A stretch of 64,000 nt of DNA, taken from contig CAVPDG010000007.1 in NCBI GenBank assembly GCA_963702535.1, positions 351,005 to 415,004 of the forward strand, given 5' to 3'. This DNA is from CAVPDG01 sp963702535 (GTDB lineage: Bacteria; Chloroflexota; Anaerolineae; Anaerolineales; UBA4823). Shown here in pieces: positions 8,230-17,290 of this stretch; the stretch's first letter is position 1, and the number at the start of each line of letters is the position of its first letter. The notes under the pieces are model-generated. The model was not told the origin of the DNA and ran no database searches. It saw nothing but the letters and a program-made list of their open reading frames with translations. Made by a program: the position numbers and the translations under genes.

Positions 8230-9301
8230 CGAAGCGCCGGTTGTAGGAATTGAGACCCAGGAAGAGGATGAACTGAATAGTCGCCAGCAGGATGGTCGAG
8301 AACTGGTCGAAGTAGAAGACGACCAGGTTGATCATGGTCAGGTAGAGCAACAGCACCAGGTTGCCCAGGAAGACAGCCGCGCGCTCTTTGCCCAGAAGCA
8401 GCAAGACCGCTGAGGCGAGCAGCAGCAGGCTGGCGATCAGCTCGCTGATCAGCCGCCCAATGAGCCAGAATACCGCCGTGAGGCTGCGGGCATCGCCGGC
8501 GGTTACAAGGCTTTCGACGACCTGGCTGAAGGAGAAGGCATAGCTGCCGCTGGCGATAGCGCGCGCCAGGTTGGAGAGGGCGACCAAGCCGAGGGCGACC
8601 AGCCCGCCGACCAGCAGGGCTTTGAGGCGCCGGGGGGAGAGGTGGCGCTCTTCGAAGCGGCGCCAGGTGGAAATGCCCCGCTCCCAGGCGGAGGGATTTT
8701 CCGGCAGGCGCTCCAGCGTGGGCAGGTACTCGAGCAAGATCTGGGAAAAGCGCTGCAGCTCAGGCTGCGTCTCTTGAGCGGAGATGAAGCGCAGGCGCTC
8801 CTCCAGACGCTGGTATTCGCCCTCATCCAGGTCGCTCTCAATGACTTCCTCGAGGGCATCCAGCACGGCAAACAGCTCGGAGCGGGGATCTTTGAGGCGG
8901 TGCTGCTTGAAGTGCAGGTAGAGGATGACGACCAGCAGGAAGAAGGCGTAGATGATGGGGGCTGCCAGAGGGTAGAAATAATCGTTGCTGGCAGTGATGA
9001 ACTTGCCCAACTCGTCGATGAAGAGCCCCACGCCCACGCCACACAGCATGGCGCTTGCCAGGTACACCCACCGATTGGCAAAGATGAGCGGGAGCAAGGC
9101 GGCGATGAAGAGCGCCAGACCCCCCCACAAGACGTGGGCGATGTGAAAGCCCTCCCCGCCCAACCTGGGATAGCCGGTGAGGTCCAGGAAGAGGCGGGTG
9201 AGGGCGACCGAAGCGGCAAAGCTGAGCAAGGTGACGAGCAGGTAGCGCTCGGCGCCGAGCCGCCGGATGGGCTTGCGGGGGGTGCTGCGCGCAGGGGGCA
9301 T
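8177..9301 (-). CDS. Polytopic membrane protein of unknown function
   Basis: 374 aa. Four membrane segments in residues 20-150 (for example YLLVTLLSFAASVALT and APIIYAFFLLVVILYL), a charged cytosolic helical stretch of about 80 residues (RSELFAVLDALEEVIESD onward), then four or five more segments to the C-terminus. No enzyme or transporter signature is visible. The ATG overlaps the TGA of the upstream selenoprotein gene by one base (TGATG), so translation is probably coupled and the two products may work together. The last 53 nt overlap the convergent cyclase gene. Confidence 0.75.
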   Translation of the reverse strand: MPPARSTPRKPIRRLGAERYLLVTLLSFAASVALTRLFLDLTGYPRLGGEGFHIAHVLWGGLALFIAALLPLIFANRWVYLASAMLCGVGVGLFIDELGKFITASNDYFYPLAAPIIYAFFLLVVILYLHFKQHRLKDPRSELFAVLDALEEVIESDLDEGEYQRLEERLRFISAQETQPELQRFSQILLEYLPTLERLPENPSAWERGISTWRRFEERHLSPRRLKALLVGGLVALGLVALSNLARAIASGSYAFSFSQVVESLVTAGDARSLTAVFWLIGRLISELIASLLLLASAVLLLLGKERAAVFLGNLVLLLYLTMINLVVFYFDQFSTILLATIQFILFLGLNSYNRRFVTPAPSAAASRSHSHDA

Positions 9302-9804
9302 CAGCCTCCCAGGGCGACGCCGAGCAGCGCTTCGGGCTGCTGGTTGATCTCGTCGATCAGCGCCAGCAGCTCCTGGTTTTCGGGGATGTCCGACATGGCG
9401 TGACCGTAGTGGGCGTAGCGCGCCACGCCCTGGCGGTCGACGATGACCTGGGCGGGCATGCGCCCCAGCTTGAAGAGATTGACCTCCTGCCCGAATTGCT
9501 TGAGTACGTCATGGGAGGGATCGGGCAGACCGGTGAAGGGCAGATCGTTTTTCTGCCAGTAGCTGCGGAAAGCCGATGCACCTTCGGGACCGACGACGAG
9601 CACTTCGGTATCCCGGGCGATGAATTGTTCATAGTCCTGGCGCAACTGCGCCATATGCGCCTGGCAGAAAGGTCAGGTGAAGCCGCGGTTGAAGACGAGC
9701 AAGACGTTCTTCTTGCCGCGGAAGGCGGAGAGGCTAACCGGCTCGCCGGTGAAGGATTTCAGGGTGAAATCCGGGGCAGGTTGGTTGATGGAAACTTTTG
9801 GCAT
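9301..9804 (-). CDS. Peroxiredoxin-like (AhpC/TSA) selenoprotein, UGA-encoded Sec44
   Basis: 167 aa when the in-frame TGA at 9675-9673 is read as selenocysteine. The protein opens MPKVSINQPAPDFTLKSF, a classical AhpC/TSA start, and the UGA falls at the active-site position: FNRGFT-U-PFCQAH, the position of the first Cys in the usual CPFC motif. Sequence continues in frame for 123 more codons with good thioredoxin-fold character (TEVLVVGPEG, GRMPAQVIVDRQGVARYAHYG). AGAGGA precedes the ATG at 9804. A hairpin with G in the second loop position lies 19 nt after the UGA. The formate dehydrogenase in this same window also uses UGA-Sec, so the machinery should exist in this genome. Predicted thiol/selenol peroxidase or disulfide reductase; coupled to the membrane protein downstream. 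Confidence 0.8.
9638..9653 (-). promoter_or_regulatory. Candidate SECIS hairpin of the peroxiredoxin-like selenoprotein
   Basis: On the minus strand TGGCGC, loop AGTT, GCGCCA: 6-bp stem, 4-nt loop, beginning 19 nt after the UGA. The apical loop has G at its second position, as expected for bacterial SECIS elements. An alternative smaller hairpin (GCGC, ATATG, GCGC) starts 12 nt after the UGA but lacks the loop G. Confidence 0.55.
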
Positions 9805-9861
9805 TTCGTGATCCTCTTAATGGATATGTACCTGATATGCAAGTCTGCGATGTTTCAGGGT

Positions 9862-10728
9862 TTATTCTGAAGGATATGGCGGGATGGTCGTAACCGCCAG
9901 CTTGATCTCTGTTTGTGGCTTTCCGGTGAGCCTGTCCGTTAGCAGGCGCAGAAAGCCACGCAGGATGGCGCCGGTGGTCATTTGCTTGATCTCCAGACCG
10001 GTCTTGCCATCGGTTGCAGATGAGGCGAGCCATAAGGCTTTTTGGGCGGGGATTGCGGGCGATTGAGAGAAAATCCGGCGCACGGTGATAAAGGGCTGCA
10101 ATCGATCTTCATAGCTTTGGATGGCGGTTACATTCTGCACAAGACCGGTCTCCATCAGCCCGGGATTGAAAGCGTAGATCCCGATGCCGGTATCCTTATA
10201 CTCGCCGGCTAAAGCCTGTGTGAAGCTCCTGACCCAGGCTTTGCTCGAGGTGTATGCCGCCTGCATCGGGCGCGGCTTGCTGGCGCCTTCGCCGAGCACG
10301 TTGATCAGCTTGCCCTGCCTGGATTGCAGGAAATATCTGAGGGCAACCCAGGAGCCATAGTAAACGCCCAGGATATTGGTATACAAGACATCTTCAAAGG
10401 CATCCGGGGGGATCGCCGCGACGGGTCCATACGGAGCGGACAGGGCAGCATTGTTGACCCAGAGATCCAGCCTGCCGAAGGTCGCGACGGCGAACGCAGC
10501 CAGGCGCTCAACTTCCTGGCGGTTGGCGACGTTGCAAGGTATGCCGGAAACACTAAATCCCGCCTCTGCAAGCAGGGTTTGCGCTTGCGATGTCGACTTA
10601 GCGGAGCGCGAAGTGACGACGACATGCGCGCCTGCGGCGGCATAGGCGCGGGCGATCTCCAGACCGAGTCCGCGAGTGCTGCCGGTGATGACTGCGACCT
10701 TATCTTGGAGGATGGCAGAAGTGGTCAT
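9862..10728 (-). CDS. Short-chain dehydrogenase/reductase
   Basis: 288 aa. Rossmann motif VITGSTRGLGLEIA (TGxxxGxG), NNAALS, and catalytic region with Y-x3-K in AAYTSSKAWVRSF; the catalytic Ser position is occupied by NVLGEGASK. NADP preference is suggested by Arg/Ser after the second strand (TSRSAKS). The start at 10728 (MTTSAILQ) is chosen because AGCCAGGA precedes it and the longer frame overlaps the upstream gene. It sits 13 nt after the alpha/beta hydrolase stop, so the two are likely co-transcribed. Substrate unknown; the C-terminus is extended by about 40 residues relative to minimal SDRs. Confidence 0.85.
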   Translation of the reverse strand: MTTSAILQDKVAVITGSTRGLGLEIARAYAAAGAHVVVTSRSAKSTSQAQTLLAEAGFSVSGIPCNVANRQEVERLAAFAVATFGRLDLWVNNAALSAPYGPVAAIPPDAFEDVLYTNILGVYYGSWVALRYFLQSRQGKLINVLGEGASKPRPMQAAYTSSKAWVRSFTQALAGEYKDTGIGIYAFNPGLMETGLVQNVTAIQSYEDRLQPFITVRRIFSQSPAIPAQKALWLASSATDGKTGLEIKQMTTGAILRGFLRLLTDRLTGKPQTEIKLAVTTIPPYPSE

Positions 10729-10741
10729 ATCCTGGCTAGGC

Positions 10742-11485
10742 TCACGGGATTTGGATGCGTTCGAGGAGAGCCACGGTAGCATCTACCGCCTGGGCTTGCT
10801 GCTCCTCTCGTGAGATGGTGGCGGGAGCGTCGCCGGGCTGGGGACCGTAATAGCCAAACTGGGCGTGATTGCCGCCCTCGATGGGCACCCAGACGGTATC
10901 CGGCGGCAGCAGGGCTTGTGAGTAGGCGATCTTCTCGGGGTCAGCCACTGAATCGAGGGTGCCATAGATGGAGGACACCGCCAGGTCTGCGGTGGAGAGG
11001 TCGTTGTTGGCGGCGGGGTAGGACGCCCACAGCGCCATGCCTTGCAGCGCCCCGGGGTTATCGTAAGCGAACTTGGCGCCCATAGCGCCGCCCAGGGAGT
11101 GCCCGGCGATCGCCCAACGCTCGATCTCAGGGTAGGCGGCGATGACATCCGCCGCGGCGCCGGGGTTGAAGACCGCCAGGTTGAGCGGCATGGGGACGAG
11201 CACCGTCTTGTAGCCCTGGCGGGCGATGTCGCGCGCCAGCGGGGCATAGGAGCGCGGATCGACCCGCCCGCCGGGATAGATGATCAAGCCCACCTCGGGG
11301 GTCGAGTCTACGGGAGTGTAGACGTACCAGCGATCCTGCTCGAAGGTCACGCTGCTATCGGACTGCATGGCAGCCAGGGCTTCGGGCATGGGACCCAGGG
11401 GCGTTTGCGCCCAGATGACGAAGCCCAGGATGAAAATGGCGGGGATGAGCAAGAGAACCCACCAGAATTTCAGGATTTTGCGCAT
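10742..11485 (-). CDS. Membrane-anchored alpha/beta hydrolase
   Basis: 247 aa. One N-terminal membrane anchor (residues 5-27, FWWVLLLIPAIFILGFVIWA) is followed by a compact alpha/beta hydrolase domain with nucleophile elbow GHSLGG (residues about 125-130), oxyanion region IIYPGGRVDPRSY and late His in IEGGNHAQFGYYGPQ. This matches the alpha/beta_hydrolase_5 family, whose catalytic domain is extracytoplasmic. The ATG at 11485 is preceded by TAAGGAG. First gene of a two-gene unit with the SDR. Confidence 0.85.
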   Translation of the reverse strand: MRKILKFWWVLLLIPAIFILGFVIWAQTPLGPMPEALAAMQSDSSVTFEQDRWYVYTPVDSTPEVGLIIYPGGRVDPRSYAPLARDIARQGYKTVLVPMPLNLAVFNPGAAADVIAAYPEIERWAIAGHSLGGAMGAKFAYDNPGALQGMALWASYPAANNDLSTADLAVSSIYGTLDSVADPEKIAYSQALLPPDTVWVPIEGGNHAQFGYYGPQPGDAPATISREEQQAQAVDATVALLERIQIP

Positions 11486-11603
11486 AGCGTTATGTTTTCT
11501 CCTTAAGAAATAAATCCACAGATTTCTCCCTCAAGCACAGTCGGGACTCTGACAGATTTCGCAGATGATCCCTTCGCAGGGAATAGAACTACAGATGGAT
11601 CGA
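11486..11603. other. Intergenic region with short dispersed repeat
   Basis: Between the hydrolase start and the lipocalin-like gene stop. It contains ATCCACAGATTTCTCCCTC and CAGATTTCGCAGATG, related to CAGATTTCGCAGAAACC near 63660. No promoter with a convincing -10/-35 is evident. Confidence 0.4.
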
Positions 11604-12761
11604 TCAAAATTCTCCAGACATCGAGCCGGCGTAGCCGGTGAGCTCCACGTAGCCGAAGCCAGAGAGCGGCTGGCTGGAGGAGAGGGATTCGACCTGCACG
11701 GCGCCCTCCCAATAATTATACGTCAGGTTCAGCTCCTGGTCGCGCAGCAGGGGCGTGATGCGCAGGAGCAGGTCCTCGCCGGGCAGGCTGACCTGCCAGC
11801 CGGAGGGGTAGACGCCGCCGCTGCGCGGGCTCTTCCAGGTATCCAGGGGCTGGATGGTGAAATCAGCGGCGGAAAGGGGGCGGGTCGAGCCATCCGGGTA
11901 CACCAGCGTGCCGCTCGAGAAGGGATCGATGCTGCCGTCGTCGCGGCGCATCTGGAAGAACATGAGCTGGCGACCGTCGTCGAGCTGGATGGAGAACCAA
12001 TCCCAGCCGACCTGCCCCGGCGAAAGGGCGCTGGTGCTGAACTCGTGGTCCATCCAGCTCGAGCCGGAGACGAGGTAGGTCTCGCCGTCCAGGCTGAGCT
12101 GCCCGCTGGTCGCCAGGTCGGTGAGGCTATAGTAGTAGGAGGCGTCCCCGGGGTTGGGACCTTTCTGGCTGTAACCCGCCTCGCCGTGGAGCACCGGACC
12201 CTTGCGATCGCGCAGGACGAGATCGATGGCGGCGCCTTCGTGGGCGGCTTTGAGGGAATAGACGCCGGGCTCGATCTCCTGCACCTGCCAGTCTTCCAGC
12301 CAGACGCCAAAGGGAGCAGATTGGGCGCCCGCCAGACCGGCGGCGCCGCGCGCCAGCTTCTCGGCGGAGCGATGGTCGCCCTGGCTGGCGGCAGTGATGG
12401 CAAAATGCGCCATGTAAGCCTGGCTGGCAGCCCAATCCGAGGGGCGCGGGGTGGTCTCGGCGGGCGGCTGGAGGGCGCGGCGGAAGAAGGTGAGCTGGTA
12501 GCCATAGCGGCGACCCGCCTCATCCGCCAGGTTGCCGGTGTAGTACCACCATTCGGTGAGGAAATCGGGATGGGCGCCGTGATCCTGCGGGAAGACGAGC
12601 GGGCGACCGGGGAGGGCGCGCGTGTAGCCCTGCGTGGAGGGCGGGCTGAGCGAGACCAGGCTGGCATCGATGCGGCTGGCGCCGGGCGAGGCGCAGGCAG
12701 CCAGCCAGGGCAGCAGAGAAGCCAGGAGCAGGGCGAGCGGGAGGCGGCGCGGGCGGTTCAT
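11604..12761 (-). CDS. AttH/CrtC-like lipocalin-type lipoprotein
   Basis: 385 aa. N-terminal lipoprotein signal (LLLASLLPWLAAC, lipobox LAAC) then a two-domain beta-barrel with the family hallmarks FPQDHGAHPDFLTEWWYYTG, YGYQLTFFRRAL, YYYSLTDLATSGQL, SSWMDHEFSTS and WDWFSIQLDDGRQLMFFQMR. These are typical of the AttH/carotenoid 1,2-hydratase (CrtC-like) family. The ATG at 12761 overlaps the TGA of the ABC permease (ATGA), so it is the last gene of an export operon. In AttEFGH-type systems this protein is the secreted partner of the ABC exporter. The carotenoid-hydratase reading is less likely because of the lipobox and the ABC context. Confidence 0.85.
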   Translation of the reverse strand: MNRPRRLPLALLLASLLPWLAACASPGASRIDASLVSLSPPSTQGYTRALPGRPLVFPQDHGAHPDFLTEWWYYTGNLADEAGRRYGYQLTFFRRALQPPAETTPRPSDWAASQAYMAHFAITAASQGDHRSAEKLARGAAGLAGAQSAPFGVWLEDWQVQEIEPGVYSLKAAHEGAAIDLVLRDRKGPVLHGEAGYSQKGPNPGDASYYYSLTDLATSGQLSLDGETYLVSGSSWMDHEFSTSALSPGQVGWDWFSIQLDDGRQLMFFQMRRDDGSIDPFSSGTLVYPDGSTRPLSAADFTIQPLDTWKSPRSGGVYPSGWQVSLPGEDLLLRITPLLRDQELNLTYNYWEGAVQVESLSSSQPLSGFGYVELTGYAGSMSGEF

Positions 12762-15359
12762 TCGGATCGGATGGCGCGCGAGATCGAAAGCCGCCCGAGG
12801 CGGATGGCGGGGTAAACGCCGGCGAGCAAGGCAGCCAGCAGGGCGATCAACAGCGCCTGGATGAAGGGCTGGGGGAGCAAGTCCATCTGCAGAGTCCAGC
12901 CGAACGAGCGCAAGTTGATGATATAGATCAGGATGACCGCCAGGATCAAGCCGACGGGCATGGCGAAGAGACCGGCGGCAGCGCCGATCAAGCCGGTCTC
13001 GAGCATCATCAAGCCCCACATCTGGCGCACGGTGAGACCAACGGCGCGCAGGATGCCGAGCTCGCGCTGGCGCTCCAGCTCCACGGAGAGCAAGGCGCTG
13101 AGCACGCCGATAAAGGCGACCAGGGTCGCCAGGAGCTGCATGGCGCCGGTAATGGCGAAGGTGCGGTCGAAGACGGCGAGCACCTCGCGCCGCAATTCCT
13201 GGTTGGGACGGATGACCAGGGATTGGACGGGGGCGAGGCTGGACTTGAGCGATTCGCTGATCCCATCGGGGTCGGCGCCGGGCTGCAGCTTGAGGGCGAT
13301 GGCGGTAACGCCGGCGTCCTGCCAGCGGCTGCGGTAAACATCCAGCGCCATGAGGGCTGATCCCTGCACGGAGGCGTAATCGTAATAGACGCCCAGGATG
13401 GGGAACTCTTGCACGCCGGTCGCGGTCTGCAGCGGCAGGCTGGGGGTGGCAGCGGTGACGCCCAGGCGGTTGGCGAGCGGCTCGGAGAGGATCACGCCGC
13501 CGGCTGCCAAGCCCTGCTGGATATCGGCGGTGGAGCCTTTACGCCAGAGATAGGCGCGCTCGGCGGCGACATGCGGGTTGTCGGTGGCGGCGATGTGAAT
13601 CGGACCGGAGGGGAAGGGACGTCCAGCGAGCGCAGGGTGTAAATCTCCTGGATGGCGGGCGAGCCGCGCAGGACGGTGATGACCTGCGGGTCGATGGCGG
13701 TCTGGGAGCGCCCGGAAGCGACGCCGGCAGGCGAGATGTAAATATCGCCCTGCAGGGTCTGCGCCAGCCACTGGATGACGGTGTAGCGGAAGCTGCTGAC
13801 CATGACGCTGACGCCGATGGTGACCGAGACCGCCACCATGAGCGCAGCTACGGCGATGGCGATGCGGCTGATGGAGGCGGACAGGTTGCGCGGCGCCATG
13901 CGTCCCAGGCTGCCCAGCAGGCGACCGAGGGGTGGAGCAGCCAGGCGCATGGCGAGCAGCGTGGCGAGCGGGGCAAGCATGGACAAGCCGACGATAACGG
14001 CGAATGTGCCCCCGAAATCGAGCACCAGCCCGGCGGGAGAGGCGAGCAGGACCCCGGCGCCGAGCAGACACAGGGCGAGCCCGGCTGCGGCAGCCCAGAC
14101 GACGGCTTTGCGCGCTTTGGCTTCGACGCCCGAGCGGGATAGGGCGGCATGGGGGGTGGTGGTAGCGGCTTCCCAGGCGGGCGGGGCGGCGGCGAGCAGG
14201 GAGGCAAGCACGCCGAGCAGAGCGCCTTTCAGCAGGCTGAGGGCGGGAAGCTGCAGACCGCGCACGGAAACGACGAAGAACAGGTCGTTGATGGTCTGGG
14301 TCACCAGGCGCACGGCGCCCTGACCGAGCACGACGCCGATGAGGATGCCCAAACCCGAGCCGAGCATGCCCACCAGGAGGGCTTCGATGAGGATGAGCGA
14401 GAAGACCTCGCGGCGCGTCACACCCAGGCTGCGCAAGGCGCCGAAGACGGGACGGCGCTGGACGACGGAGAAGGTCATCGTGTTGTAGATCAGGAACAGC
14501 CCCACCACCAGGGCGAGCAGGCTGAGGGCGGTGAGGTTGAGGCTGAAGGCGCGCGTCATCTGCTCGATGGAGCCGGAACGAGCCTCCACTGCCTGGAGGC
14601 TGAGCCCGGCGGGAAGCAGGCGCTGGATATCCGCCGGGCAATCCATGCCGGGGGTGCAATCGGCGGGCAGGATCAAATCGATGCGGTCGATTTGCCCCAG
14701 GCGACCGGTGAGCTCCTGGGCAGTAGCGATATCCACCAGGAGCAGGTCTTGCAAGGCGCGGCGGCTGAGGGCGTCCGCTGGCTCGATCAGCCCGGCGATG
14801 AACGCCGGCTGCAGGCGCCCGCCGACATTGAGGGTGATGCGGCAGGCATCCGCGGCGGAGGGGCAATCCTGCAAGCCGGAGCGGCGCGCCAGGTCGGCGG
14901 AGAGGATGACGGCGCCGGGGCGGGTGAGGAAACCTGCCAGGGTACTCGTGTTGCGCCGCTGCGCCGCCCAGGTAGCTGCGGAAAGGCGCTTCGCTGAAGG
15001 GGTCGACGCCGAGCAGCTGCAGGGGAGCGCCGCCCAACTGCGGCGAGGAGACCAGCTCGCTGATGACCGGGGTCGCAAGCCCGGGCATGCGGCAAGCGGC
15101 GCAGGCGAGTGTAGAGGCTATCCGCGATGCCGGATGGACCGGCGATGATCTGGTGGGTGGCCTTGCCGGTGACGGATTCGGCGCTCAGCTCGAAGGCGCG
15201 CCGGGCGCTGAGGTTGGCGATATCGATGGCGATGACCACCGATACGCCCAGGGCGATGCCCAGGACCATCAGCACACTCTGCCAGGGGCGGCGCAAAAGA
15301 TAGCGCCAGCCGATACGGAGCAACGGTGTGGCGGCGAAGGAGGAGCGAGCGTACGACAT
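12758..15359 (-). CDS. FtsX-type ABC transporter permease, frameshifted
   Basis: About 866 aa spread over three frames with breaks near 15085, 14955 and 13620. N-terminus ATPLLRIGWRYLLRRPWQSVLMVLGIALGVSVV is the usual first membrane segment of MacB/FtsX permeases. Two FtsX units follow, the first around LTALSLLALVVGLFLIYNTM and RRPVFGALRSLGVTRREVF, the second around LLATLVAFIGVLSALLSVELERQRELGILRAVGLTVRQM, each with three membrane segments; large extracytoplasmic domains lie between. The duplicated layout matches AttF/AttG-like or LolCE-like exporters. The intact character of all parts argues for sequencing indels. Starts 8 nt after the acetyltransferase stop and overlaps the lipoprotein gene by 4 nt. 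Confidence 0.85.
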
Positions 15360-15367
15360 TGCAGGTG

Positions 15368-16496
15368 TCAGATCTTCTTATGGTAGACGCGGTGGTTGGT
15401 ATAAGGCTGCCCGCCGATGTTGGTCAGATCGCTGCGCATATCCGCGGCTGTCTCAGCCACGAGGACGAGCACAGCGTTCTTGAATTTGAACTCTTTGATG
15501 GTTTTTTCCATCTCCGAGTAGAGCAAGGCGTTGCCGCCGCGCCCCTGGAATTCGGGCAGGATGCCGGCGCCGTTGATGGCGACCCACTCCGTGCGGCGCA
15601 TCTCGCGCATGATATGCACCAGACCGAAAGGCAGGAGATGCCCCTCGGCGCGTTGCAAGCCGGCGGAGAGATCGGGAAAGCCGAACAGGAAGCCGACGAC
15701 GTCCTCGCCGTGGGTGATGATCTTGATCAGCTTCGGGTCGGCAATGGTGAGCAGGTTGGAGAGCAGGAAGGCGATCTCGTTATCGGTGAGGGGATAATAC
15801 TCCCAATTGTTGACGAACGCCTGGTTGTAGGTCTTGCCGATCTTGTTCGCCCAGGCTTTGACGTCATCCTTGGTCTGGAAGCGCTGCACGGCAAGCGGCG
15901 CCGCGCTCCAGGACACGTTTGGCGATGGAGTGGATGCGCTCGGGCAGGTTGAACGAGTCCGCGCTGAGGTAGCAGCTGATAAAATCGACCTCCTTCTCGA
16001 AGCCGCTCTCCTCGACCAGGCGGGGATAATAGGCGAAGTTGTAGGCGGTCATGGTCATCACGGCGCGGCGATCGAAGCCATCGATGAGCATGCCATAGCC
16101 ATCGACCACGCCAAAGCCCTTGGGACCGACGATGGTATCCAGGCCGCGCTCCTTCGCCCAGGCGGCGACGCTCTCGAAGAGCAGGCGGGCTGCCTCGCTA
16201 TCATCTTCGCATTCGAAGAGGAAGAATTGGGCTTTGGCGACGTTGTGGTAGGCGTTATAGGGCTTGTTGACCAGGGCAGCGATGCGCCCCACGTCGTGAC
16301 CGTCGCGGACGGCGATGAAGAAGTCGGCGTCGGAGTGCTCGTAGAAGGGGTGCTTCTTGCGGTTGAGCATGATCTCGGCGTCGATGATAAGCGGGGGCAC
16401 CCACTGGGGGTTGTTCTCGTACAGGCGGTAGGGGATGCGCACAAAGCGGCGCACCTGGCTTCTATTGTTGGTATCGACCTTCTCGATGGTGATCAT
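15368..16496 (-). CDS. GNAT-family N-acetyltransferase-like protein, frameshifted
   Basis: About 375 aa in two frames (15864-16496 and 15368-15916), joined near 15900 at a GC-rich GCGGCGCC stretch. N-terminal half MITIEKVDTNNRSQVRRFVRIPYRLYENNPQWVPPL with DADFFIAVRDGHDVGRIAAL; C-terminal half holds GAGILPEFQGRGGNALLYSEMEK, which is the acetyl-CoA pyrophosphate-binding Q/RxxGxG/A of GNAT enzymes. Large two-domain GNAT proteins of this kind are common in Chloroflexota. It sits between the ABC ATPase and permease genes, so it may modify a lipid or peptide handled by the exporter; that is inference. Confidence 0.7.
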
Positions 16497-16571
16497 GGGG
16501 GAGACTCCGTTGCGTGGAAGAGATGAGGAATTGAGAGCGAGATAATTATCCCACTTTCGCGGAGAAGCGGG

Positions 16572-17265
16572 TCAGGAATTGCACTTTTCAAAGAGCTTGC
16601 CTTCGCGCAGGCAGAAGGTGCGGTCGGCGATGGCGGCGGCGTCCTGGCTGTGGGTGACCATGAGCATGTTCTTGCCCGCCTGGCGGGTGAGGCGGTCGAG
16701 CAGATCGAGCACCTGGCGGCTGGTGTCTTCGTCGAGGTTGCCGGTCGGCTCGTCGGCGAGGACGAGCAGGGGATCGTGCACCAGGGCGCGGGCGATGGCG
16801 ACGCGCTGCTGCTCGCCGCCGGAGAGGCGGTCAGGAAAGGTTTTGCAGCGGTCGAGCAGCCCGACGGCGTCCAGCAGGGTCTTCGGCAGCGGGGCGGGCG
16901 ATACCCGTGGGGATGCCTTTCAGCTCGAGGGGCAGGACGACGTTCTCCAGCACATCCAGGGTGGGGATGAGGTTGAAGAACTGGAAGACAAATCCGATAT
17001 TCTGGCGGCGGAAGAGGGTGCGGCGGCGCTCGTCCAGGGCAGTGAGCTGGACGCCATCCAGGTAGATGGCGCCGCCATCCGCCTGGTCGATGCCGCTGAT
17101 CAGGTTGAGCAGGGTGCTCTTACCGCTGCCGCTCTTGCCGATGATGGCGGTGATCTCGCCGCGCGTGAACCCGGCAGTCACATCCTGCAGGACGTGGCGG
17201 GAGACGCTGCCCTCCAGAAATGACTTGGAGAGGTTCTCGAGGCGGAGGAAGGATGGATCGGTCAT
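16572..17265 (-). CDS. ABC transporter ATP-binding protein (LolD/MacB type), frameshifted
   Basis: About 230 aa; the frame breaks near 16895. Walker A GKSGSGKST (residues about 43-51), Q-loop FVFQFFNLIPTLDVLENV, signature DRLSGGEQQRVAIARA (read in the restored frame), Walker B LLVLADEPTGNLD and switch His in VTHSQD are all present. The NLIPTLDVLENV and ADEPTGNLD wording is characteristic of LolD/MacB/AttE-like ATPases that pair with FtsX-type permeases. Starts 25 nt downstream of the photolyase stop on the same strand; it may be read through from the photolyase operon or start at TACAAT-like sequences in the gap. Confidence 0.85.
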
Positions 17266-17290
17266 TGCAGCCTATTGTAAACCGGATGGA

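Noticed and set aside
12758..15088. 776-codon minus-strand frame as a single protein
   Set aside because: Only its ends are real; the middle is an Arg/Pro/His-rich shadow of the permease, whose true sequence runs in the neighbouring frame.
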